From: Hymenopus coronatus
Lineage: Eukaryota > Arthropoda > Insecta > Mantodea > Hymenopodidae
Reading direction: 5' to 3'
Assembly (NCBI GenBank): GCA_030762935.1
Contig: CM060880.1
Coordinates: 17,601,001 to 17,665,000, forward strand
DNA: 64,000 bases
Shown here piece after piece: positions 33,727 to 44,800 of this stretch (position 1 is the stretch's first letter; every line of letters starts with the position of its first letter). Made by a program: the position numbers and the translations under genes. Under the pieces are notes generated by a model, which saw only the letters and a program-made list of their open reading frames with translations, ran no database searches and was not told the origin of the DNA.

Positions 33727-34136
33727 ATGGAATCCGAGGTATTTTGGCCTAGTGATAATGATATGGAATTTAGTTCCTTATATCCTATTATAAGAGAGAA
33801 GGCGAGTAATGTTAACAATTTACTTCCACAGAAATCAAAAAGGATCTACGAAAAGTCGTTTGATAAATTCATGGCATATAGAATAACAAAAAATGTCCTC
33901 ATAGTTTACTTTGAAGAAAAGTTGAAAACAATGAAGTCCCCAAATTGTGGACAGATTATTCAGAATTGAAAACTACTCTAAATGTGAAATACGGAATTTA
34001 TATATCCCAACATGAGTTGTTCTCCCTGTTAAAACAGAAATCGGTATGGTACAGTGGGAAAAAAGCAAAAATATTTTCCATTGATAAAATTAAAACCTTC
34101 ATTAAGCACCTGACGATACATATCTACTGATAAAGG
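33727..34136 (+). pseudogene. Crypton-type tyrosine recombinase N-terminal fragment
   Basis: ATG at 33727 opens a frame with LLPQKSKRIYEKSFDKFMAY and NVLIVYFEEKLKTMKSP; a -1 shift near 33945 continues LWTDYSELKTTLNVKYGIYI and LLKQKSVWYSGKKAKIFSID; a further shift near 34100 gives APDDTYLLIKV before GTATGT. From memory this is the N-terminal (SAM-like, core-binding) domain of the tyrosine recombinase family that is abundant in insects and derived from Crypton transposons. Two frameshifts make it a pseudogene here. The donor-like GTATGT after the domain matches where such genes often have an intron, but no downstream catalytic exon (Arg...His-x-x-Arg...Tyr) was found before XRCC3. Confidence 0.6.
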
Positions 34137-34597
34137 TATGTAAATATAACTATTCTCCTAAAAATACATGTTTTGGTTGTAAGTAGAGCTAGCGCGCATG
34201 GCTTGGGGTATTGGTTTCCTCATCTGTGATGCCAATGTCATGACCTAGTTTGCTTTTCTTACATAATATCGTGCGCTTAGATTCAGGATTCTTGGAGGTT
34301 ATTGTATGTGTAAGACGATTCTATAATTTTTTGCAGATTAACAGGCAGTGAACAGCCATTAGTAGGTCAGCGTGCAAGCATGAAAATCAGAATGGAAATG
34401 GTCTCCATTTTGATGCAGATTTTTAACAGTAAATGAACACATTTCAATTATAGGTATAACAGGTACATAAGTTTCTCTTAGAAAATAGAATATGTAGTGT
34501 TTTCATTTTCTTGCTGAAATGGAGAGATATATATATTGATTATTATTATTTATAAATCCTAAATGAAAATTTGTCAGTATTACTTTTCTAACAAGAT

Positions 34598-35122
34598 TTT
34601 TTACTTTCTCTACATGTACGATGTACATAGTTATAGAGAACGTATTGCATTCCACCCAAAAATTTGATACCGAGATTTCACCAGAAATACATGTTTTGGG
34701 TCCCTCTGAATCCAAAAAAAAATATTTTTAGAAGCTCCTTGTGTGTGTGTCTGTGGATAGCATAGATCAAAAACGAAAAGATCATTGAATACCAAACTTG
34801 GTATTTAAGTTTGGTATGTTCCAAGGATGAGACAAAGATTTTCAAGAAAATCCTCCCACCCCAACTACTTTTCAAAAATGTTGATTTTCTCAAAAAATAA
34901 CTCTTAACGGTTGTGATTAAAATATCCTAAAGATATTTTCTGGGAATAGCCTCTGAAGACTACTTTATTCTGGATGAATTTTGCATAACTGCTAAAACCT
35001 TTTTCTTAAAATGCATTTTTCGGACTCAGGGGACCCCAAAACATATTTCCGTTGAAATTTTGGGTGGAATACAATACCTTCTCTATCCACTAAGTACATG
35101 CAGGCTAGAAAAAGTAATATTT
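34598..35122. repeat. Repeat A foldback: head forward, then head reversed
   Basis: 34598-34990 runs head to middle on the plus strand (TTACTTTCTCTACATGTACG ... AATACCAAACTTGGTATTTA ... GCCTCTGAAGAC). From about 35000 to 35122 a second head follows in reverse (GGGGACCCCAAAACATATTTC ... GGAATACAATACCTTCTCTA ... GGCTAGAAAAAGTAAT). Two heads face outward with no tail. Confidence 0.65.
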
Positions 35123-35599
35123 TACTTGTTTCTCTTAGCACTTCCTAATTACTATTTAATAATGTTTAAATGTCTACAATACAACTAGAGAATACTTTTA
35201 GTATTTTCCACGTATATTTTTCTTTGATTAAATCTGAAATTTTAGGGTATTTTCTTTTATATTTGAAGATGGAGAGTGCAAAAGAAGTTTTGAAAAATGC
35301 ATGTTAACTCCGGAGACTTGTTTAATTTTAAATAAAGGCGGAAAGTATTGGTAATTCTATTGGCGTTTAATGCGCAGGGCATTACATAACTTTACGAGTA
35401 AATCATTGCCAACTTCCGTATAGTATAATCATTGGTTTTGTGGTGTGAAATACGAAAATCGTTTTATTACATGGGTCCAATATTTATATTGAACAGTAAT
35501 TCTATTACATTCGTTTTTGTTGTGTTGTCTTTTGATTGCTTGATTTCCTAATGCAGCGATCACATGTTTGTGATGTTGCAATGTTTGCATTATGCACGA

Positions 35600-35812
35600 A
35601 TTCAGACATCAACCAATCGCAACCGAATGCCGCGCACGTGTTGAAATATTTGGAACGCGGTATGAAAATAAAATAAAAGAACTAAGTGTAACACAAGATT
35701 GGAAGTTAGAGGCTACTTAGAGTTATTTAAACAATGTCTATAGAAGTTTAAATAGTATTCAAGACTACGAAAACAGTGAATGAGCAATGGTATATTATTT
35801 TGCTCAACGAAA
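35600..35812 (+). promoter_or_regulatory. Putative XRCC3 promoter / 5' UTR
   Basis: CCAAT at 35613-35617 and an E-box CACGTG at 35635-35640 lie in a small CpG-richer patch about 175-200 bp before the start codon. An in-frame TGA at 35777-35779 closes the coding frame upstream. Transcription start not determinable. Confidence 0.35.
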
Positions 35813-35870
35813 ATGGAGGCCTCTGAATTTCCGGATTTATCTCGAAGGATAGAGGAATCCCTGGAGAAAG
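35813..35870 (+). CDS. XRCC3: XRCC3 coding exon 1
   Basis: MEASEFPDLSRRIEESLEK, ending one base into the next codon before GTAGGA. It corresponds to the short N-terminal helix of vertebrate XRCC3. Confidence 0.75.
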
Positions 35871-38800
35871 GTAGGATATTTTTCTCTGCATGTGTCATTA
35901 ATAAGTGTTTACAATATACATAAGAGCTCAGCAATAGATATGCTATACTGAAAGACGGAAAAATCACTGAAATAAACTGGCGTACCTGATTGCGAGTACT
36001 TCTTTTCGGGGACACATTTATGGTTTAATAATTAAAGCTATACGATGGTTGCAGCACACATACAACGGTCTTAAGAATTAGTTTAAGTGGCTTGCACTGG
36101 CGATACACATTTGAAAGTATTGAAAACATTAAATTGTTCGGACGTGAAAGTCGTTAAATTGCCGAAGTTCTGACTTTTTTTTTAAAACAGTAACGGAGTC
36201 TGATCAGGACTCCGGTACTGTATCCCTATTTACATTTCCCCCCGTAGGTTTTACTGATTACTGGTTTTACTGTTTCTTTTACAAACATTTGGATTTTAGC
36301 TTCGCAGATCCCTCGGCTGCACCCTGCCTTCGTTCCGCAGTAGCGCCCTTCGGCCGCCAACTACTATAATGCTCGTTTTATAAAATATATCGCTCAGCTA
36401 TGCTTTGGGAATAGGGCCCTAAACGTTTATAACAGACCAGTAACTACAAAGCAACTCTAATAACAAAAGTACCCAGGTATAGAAGTCAGGCAAAATGATG
36501 AGAGCCTTAACCAGAAATAATGCTAGAGAGAGAAAGCTATACTTTCGCCCTTAGTATGACAAGTCCTCTGCTCACAATTCTGGGTAAGGAAATAGACTTT
36601 CTGGAAAGCAATCCTTTTGGAAATAAGATGTTTATATAATTGTTTAGTATATTGTAACTAATTGTGAGAACAAAACAATTAAGAATTTTTTTTCATGGTT
36701 ATAGGGAAGGTTAGCAAAGGTATTTTAAAAATATGATTTAAATAAGAATAGGGTGAGATTTTTACTGTTGACATTTTTAGGAAGACTCTGCCTTAGAAGC
36801 CTATGCCCACAAGTTGTGTCTGATAATTTTGTTTGCTAACAGTATTTTGAGAACATAAGGGTTTTACCATATGACAATGATCACATGCAAGTTTTATGTT
36901 TATAGCTGGAATAACATCACCGGAATCAATACTACTATCATCTGAACATGAACTACGTAAGCTTGCAAACTTGACCAAAGAAGATTGTGAAATAGTAAAA
37001 CACAGAGCCAGAAGAAAGGTGTTGACATCAAGTTTTGTGACGGGTAATATTGCTGCTGCTTTTACATTAGGTTTCCTTATAAGTTTGGTTCAACCTAATG
37101 ATGAGATTCTTTATTACTTTTTCTAGTCCACATGTACATTGTACATAGTGGATAGAGAAGGTATTATATTCCACCCAAAAATTTGATGTCAAGATTTCGC
37201 CGAAAATATATGTTTTGGGGTCCCCTGAGTCCAAAAAAAGCATTTTTAGAAAAAGGTCTGTGTGTGTGTGTGTCTCTGGACAGCATAGCTCAAAAATAAG
37301 AAGACCGTGAAATACCAAACTTGGTATTTAGGTTTGGTATCTTCCAAGGATGCGTCACAAAGATTTTCAAGAAAAAATCCCTCCCACTACAAATTACCCT
37401 TTACATGGAACATTTTTTGAAAATTTTGATTTTCTCAAAAATGGCTCTATATATGGTATTTTGATTAAAATACCATATATTAGAGATATTTACAACACAA
37501 ATAAAATGTGTGTTTTTAATTTTCTGGAAATAGCCTCTGAAGGACACTTTATTTTGGTTGGTTTTTGCAGAATTTTGCATAGCGGCTAAACCATGAGATA
37601 CTTACCACATAAAAAATGTATATCTCATTAAAATACACAGTTTATGTCATATGCATTTTTGTTGTAGAGTTGACCGTTTCCAAGATATTCCTTGTTATTG
37701 GTTTCATTTGTAAAGTACTTATACTTTTCTCAGATAGGAAGTGTCCATTTTTTATTTTGTTCTACTCCTGACTAAGCAAAGAAGTAATTTGCAATGACAA
37801 TCGCATAACGATAGCTTCTAAAACGTTTGACTATCACTTTAGCATAGTGCATTCCTTTAGTTCCCCTCTACTTATAAGGAACTAATTAATAAGAACATTC
37901 TGCTAATGTTTTAAGTTGATTAGCATGGTGTAGAAAGAAGAATAATCTTTTGTAAGAAGTTTGTTTGTAGAGCTGCTAGAGAAAGTCATGTGAGTGTAAC
38001 ACATCAGATTTTTTTTAACTGTGTTAACAGCTGAAGAAGTATGTGAGGTTACCAGACTTAGTACAGGATGTCCTGTGATAGACAGATTTCTTCATGGAGG
38101 TGTGCCTGTAAGAGGCATAACAGAGATTGCAGGGGAGAGTGGTCTAGGAAAGACACAGTTTGGTCTACAGCTGTCAATTACAGTTCAGTACGCCCCTGAA
38201 TGTGGTGGCCTAGGAGCAGGTGAGTGGTTGTTCTGAAGCAGCTTCACTACATGCATAAGATCAAATAGTGGTCAGAAAAATTGAAACTTGGATAAATAGT
38301 AGTATTAGTTTAATAAACACTGGAATCAGCTGTACTTATATTAAGTGTCTCACAAAACTAGAAATTGAACAGAAATGTTGCCCTATGTCATCACCTGTTC
38401 AGTACTACTGGATACAGACTAGCTTTTCTGTTGTGAAGCATTTTTGTATATTCCATCTCTAATGTTTATTAAATTAATATTGTACTTTCACTTATTTGAT
38501 TATAAATGATGATACTGTTGAAATGGAGCCAAAATTCTGTTTGTGAATGCCATGAAAATTTAGACTAATGACGTCAGTAAAAGCATTAAGAGTAATAGTA
38601 CATACATGGATCACAAGTGACCCCTAGAGATGTCAGTAATTATATACTTTAACTACAGAACAGATTTATTGATTTTTTTTCCAATGTTGGAATGTCTGTA
38701 TTTACTGTTTAGTTTTGACCCTTTTAATGTATAGATTATGCTTCAAAGTGATTAGTTTACATGTAATTGATTTTTACACATTCTCAGATTTTTCGGACTT

Positions 38801-41800
38801 AGAAAATGTTTCTGTCTGATGGAGCAAACATATGGCTTTGGAAGTTTGATGGTGTTATGAATTCTTTAGTTAATTGTGAGATGATGTCATGGCCAACAAT
38901 ATTTGGGGATTTGATCATGCAATGTATAATTTTTGCAGCTCAAGTTAACAACAGCTAACAGCTTTCAACACAATATTAAGTTCCATAATTAAATTAATCC
39001 AAAAATATTTTGAGATCTCCTTGTTTTGCTCATTTGGTCCCATTATCGAGCAAGGCTCGGGGATATTGAATACGTCCTACAGAAAACTTAACTTTATCAG
39101 TTCATGTCATATAACTATTTTGACTACCACTACTAAACTTCAACTACTATGAATGCATGCATTTTTTTACTACAATCATCATTACTGATTATTAGGGCTC
39201 AGATTTTTAGCTGCTAAAAACTTGGGAAATATTTATTTTTTATGCACTAAAAATGTTAAAAATATGTGCTAAAAAGTAAAAAAAATATGTGCCAAAACAA
39301 GAAATATTTTTTTAAAGATCTGAATGGCTGATCTAATAGAAATGTACATAGTCTTACCATAAATACTGTTAAAAAGTTTTCAATCAATTTACACAATGTG
39401 GTTTGAGATGTTTTATATACTGATAATATTAGTTACATGTATGTTTTAAGAATCAAACTCACAAATAATTATTCAAAATGACCACCTGTGGCATGCACAC
39501 ATGCCTTAAGTTTTTGTGGCCACTCATGTATTGAATTACGCAATGTTTCCAGTGGGAAATCTGCTGCTGCCTTCCTAAGAGAACGCTTCAAACTTTCAAT
39601 ATTAAGATGTCTCTTCTGCAAGCCATTTCTTGAAGCTTAGACCACAATTTGTAGTCCAGGGGGTTCAGCTCCGGACTTGCAGAAGGCCAATCTGAGGTTG
39701 AAATAAAGTCCGGAACATTAGCCCTGAGCCACTCTTGAGTTGTCGTTGCCTTATGTGCTAGGGCTGAACCTTGTTGGAAGCTCCAGTTTTGCCCGTGGAA
39801 GAGTGTGTTGCTGAGAGGCTTGACCACTCTCTCCAGCAGTGTCTCCTGGTACACTTTGGCCGATGTTTTCACACCTTTTTTGCTCTGTGGTTCCTTCGTA
39901 GCTCACACCCCACCAAAACATGACGGATGCAGGATGATGACCCCTCTGGACCCTTGGAGCCTGCAGCTTCTTTAGATGATCTGGCATATACTCGGTCGTT
40001 TCGGGCATTGAAAGCCTCCTCAACACAGAACATTTTTTTGTCAGTGAAAAGGATTCTTCTGTGACCATTAGCTGCATAACGCTGCAATAACCATTTTGAT
40101 TTAAGAAGCCTCTGGTGCTTCAGCTCACTTGTGAGGAGCTGCCCTTTCTGCCGTTTGTAGGCGCACAGACCTAGGTCACTGTGCAATGTGCGCGACATAG
40201 ACATTTTAGAAATTTTCAGTTCCTGAGCCATCATTGATTGTCTATGTACGGGATTTCTTCGGATTCGAGCCACCAACTCTGGAGGGCGCACAGTGCGTGG
40301 TCTTCCTTGCCTATTGCGGTCTTCACAGTGCCAGTCTCAAGGAAGCGCTGGACAGTGTGGTACACGAACCTCTTGCTTATTTTCAACTTCTGGAGAATTT
40401 TGAAGATCTCACCTGCGGATTTGCCTACCTTGTGCAAGGCTACTACAGCTACACGATTTTCGTAATCATCCCGTTCCATTGTGGCAACTAACACAAACAA
40501 CCTTGTTCTGCAGTTGAATTCTCAATGACTCATCGCTGAATAGCACAACAAAGGAATGTGCAGGCAGGCAGAGGCAGGAGGTACAACTACTCTCAAAAGT
40601 TGTGACAGTATTTATGGTAAGACTGTGTACATGGTATTCACCAGTCATTCATGGGAGGGATCACCAACTGCTGTAGTGTTACAGTATACGACCACATGCT
40701 TCCTCAAATTTTCCATCCCAGAAGATTCACAATTGTGACGAAGTGCCTTAAATTTTGAAAGTGATTGCTCCATGTCACAAGAAGTAAGTCTAGCATAATT
40801 ATAACATGGAATGTTACTCACACTCACATCAATAATTTCAGAATTTTACCATCACAACTGAAAATATCCTTAAATTCCGCAGCATGTTGTTGCACTACTT
40901 TTCACTCTGGGCATGTCTAATCCACTGTGAAGTCAAAACTGTCACTGTGTGATAACTTCCCGACACAACTAGAAGGTTGTCTAAACTTTGCGGATTCACA
41001 AATGACAAATGAGTGTCTAATTGACTATACAGTTTAACAAATATCAGTGTATATACTAGCCAGGCTGTGAAGCGATAACAGTGTTTGTTTATTTTGAGCA
41101 TATGGCAATGGAGGAATTCCCATTCTTATCTTGCGAGCTCATGTAACTAAGGAATGCATTCTTCAAAATGTAGGGATAATATAGCAGACGTTTCAGTTTC
41201 TCTAATAATTAATAACAAATTGCGTCGCCTGCATGTGTAATTGAGCATTACAGAAGTGGATAGTGACTTGTTACAAATAATTCTGCTGCAGCTTTTGTGA
41301 TTTTATGAAAATATGTGAAAATTATTTTACAAAAGTTTCCTTTATGCGATTTTTGTGTAATTTGTGGGAATATACAAAAAATATTTATTTACATAAAAAT
41401 CAGAAAATTTGCATTTTTATATGCAATAAAACTTAAAATGTTTGGTCTAGTGTATACCCAGAACATTAAACTCAGTTTCAAGTTCATATTAGGATGCAAA
41501 CAGAATATGTATTTATCTAAAAATCCGAACCCTACTGATTATCAATATTCAAGAAAACAGTAAACAGTGCTTTTAATAACATACAAGATCAAAACTAGCA
41601 GGATGAAAATAAAGCATGCAATCCTACTGGCCAAAATACCAGACAAATATAAACATAATTTAAGAAAGTCTAACTAACAATATGTGTAATACATGTGGTT
41701 TAGCAGGAACCATGTGAGTCAGTTGGGGAAAATAATGTTGTGTCAGCATGTTATCATGGTAGCTTACAGATTAAAGCAATTAGAGAAGACCAGGAGATCC

Positions 41801-44800
41801 CAGCTATGGAACTGAATTTTTCAGTCTAACTCTATCTATCCAACTTCTGTCCTTCGCATGGCTTGTATGTAAAAATAATTAATCAACACTAATCTTCCCT
41901 TGTTGTCCACTTTCTTTCCTCACTGTTTTTATTTTGTCGTCATAATTAATTTTTCTGTCTTAGTTGTTAATCCATAAGATTCCACTGCAGAGCTCTTTTC
42001 AGAATCTATTGACTTTTTTATCCTGAGTAGGTATATGCCCTAATCACTTTCATTTTTAATTTCCTGGAACATTGCACATATGCTTGTTTCTGCCCATTTG
42101 TGAGGTGGTGGGGATCCGCAATTGCAGAGCTTCCTGACATCAACTTTTTATTTCAGAATTATTTTTACTCTCACCAATCCAATATTTAGGGCTGCTTGGA
42201 TCTGACCATATGTGCAACAATTGCTATCACCACATTGCTAGATCTTCACCTTGCAGGGAATCCTTTCCTCTTCTAAACTCTGCACACTATCACTTGAAGC
42301 TGAAATTTTACAATCCCTTGTAATTTCATTTAATTTTTTTCTATTATTAAGTCATTAAACTTAGTCAAGGTATATTCATCTCAATTTGCTTTGTTTTATA
42401 TTTGTATTTCATTAACTATTCAACTTTATATTTTGGTAATATTTTTTTATTTAAATAGCATTAAGGATATTTTATTTCTTGTGTAATTCATTTCTTTTGT
42501 GTGTCTTGATTATTATTTTGTTGTATGAAAATGTTAAAGTTATCAAAAGTAAATAAGTGAAAAATTGTATTTATCGCCTGAAAAAGCTATTCAGAGATAG
42601 CAGTTAAACGATAAACATTTAATTACCAGTAAAGTATCATAATATTTTTGATACAGTAGCTAAAATACTAAATTAAATCTTTTCAGTTCGAGATAAACAA
42701 AACTAAGTTCCAAAGTTTGAGAGTTGGAACATCTGGAATGCTCATGTGCACGTCGGTGAGCATACACAAGCAACGAATAGCCAATTGCCAGCTGTGCGTG
42801 CAATCATGTGGGCATGCCATTAGTGTTGGGACAGTTATTGCTGAGGTAGATAGAGACAGAGGAAGCAGACTAGTAGATGGAGTGGCTTGGCTTCACATCA
42901 CTTTCTGAGACACCTTGTAGACTCAGGAGTTGATATCTGGCAGTACCGTAAATGCAGAATACACAGTCATTAAAATAACCCGTGTGTTTATGCATTTCTG
43001 TTAGCATGTTGGATTGCTAAGAATCCCCACCCCAACCATGAGAATCAACAATGCCCAAGTGTCCATGCTCCATTAAACAAAAATAGCTACAGGTGAGGCT
43101 GTATTGCGTAGGTAGAAATTCTACTAGATCCCCACTCCTACTAACATAAACATAATTAAAATGACACCCACCAATATTCATATTAATAATTCTCTCCTTG
43201 CCTCATACTTACTTTTTCTAACATGTATATACAATGCACATAGATAAAGAAGGTATTGCATTCCACTGAAAAATTTGATATCAAGATTTTACTGGAAGTA
43301 TATGTTTTAGGTCCCCTGAATCAAAATAAAACAAACACACATTTTTAGCAAAAAGGTCTATGTGTGTGTATATGATAAGACCATTTCTGATAACATTAAT
43401 TTGATCAGCATGATGTATAAGGTTGATACAATAAATAACCGGAAAAGTTGTATAAAAAATAAATTTTGACAAAGTGTGTGCCTCTTTGTTATGTTTTGGT
43501 AGTTGGTATCCTAGAGCTATTATCAAATGGCTTGGCGCCCCTGCCTTGCAAACGGAATGCTGGTATTTAGTGAAAACAAGATGGCAACTCCCTTACAGGT
43601 TTGCATTAGCATGGAATAATGGAGTATCATTAGATTTTTGTGAGCAGAAGGGTTGAAACCAATCAAAATTCACTGTCAGATTGCAGGGCAATAGGTGAAA
43701 GTTGTCTAAGTTGAACACAAGTGTATGAGTGGTCAGATAAGTTCAAACAAGGAGGGGGTTCTGAAACCAAAGTTGGTGCGAACTGAAAGAAGTGCTGGCA
43801 AGGTCATGTTGGGAACATAAGGGAGCAGTAATTCTTGAACACTACATGCTAACAGGTCAAAATATAAACAGTGAGGCACATGCAAACCTTGTGTGTCAAA
43901 ATTTGAAACCAACAATTTTGAGGGTTACTGTTTGACAACACAAAGCCACACACTACTAGAGTTACATTAGATACCATCAAAGATCACCTGCTCGCCTCAT
44001 CCCCATATTCTCCGGATCTGGCACCCTCAGATTATCACTGAAAGAAGCTCTTAGTGTTTGCTGAAAATGAAGTCCAGGCGGCAGTGCATAAACCACAAGA
44101 ATTCTTTTCATGTGGAATTGAGAAACTTATCCAGCGCTGGCATAAGTGCATAGAACTTGGGGGAAATTAAGTTGAAAAATAATAACTGCCACATTCCATT
44201 CTTGTAATAAAAAAGATTGTAAAAAAATATTTCAAGTTATTTATTGAATGTTCCTTGTAGATGAATAATTTTTTGTAAGAAAAGCTTGTTTGCAGATCAG
44301 ATAGAGAAAGTTGTGTGAATGGAGCACTTACTTTTTTTCTTCATAGTGTTTTCCACTTGGATTATGGTGGCTCTTCTGTATCAACAGCACAGACGTAAAA
44401 TGTCTGCTATTGACCAAAGCCTGAACTAATTATGGAAGATAGACTTAGAACAAAGCCTGAATTTTCCAACAAGTGCTTCCTTTGTTTCTGGTGAAGCCTT
44501 GGAAAGAATATGGGATTTCAAATCCAGCATTTTGTGACCCACTTTTTAAACATTTTATCATCATTTAGCTTACTGTTGCTCTTGTATGTAATATATGAAG
44601 CATGTAATGAAACTGTCTTATCAACTTTTGTCTTAACATGAGTGGATAAAGAAATAAATAACAGACAGAGAAATCATATGAATGTAAATAAATAAATAGA
44701 GAAAGTTATATAAATGTTACATAACAGATTGTTTGTTCATTTGTTGGTGTAGCACATTTACTAGAATGAAAAGCTATAAACTGTTTGGGCTTATTCTAGG

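Larger units (their letters stand above)
39193..41534 (-). mobile_element. Internally deleted hAT element hosting a nested maT element
   Basis: CTGATTAT at 39185-39192 and 41535-41542 is an exact 8-bp target duplication. Ends are TAGGGCTCAGATTTTTAG and CTAAAAATCCGAACCCTA, inverted with two mismatches. Without the nested maT element it is about 1.06 kb. It retains a minus-strand transposase remnant at 40645-40914. Non-autonomous. Confidence 0.82.
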
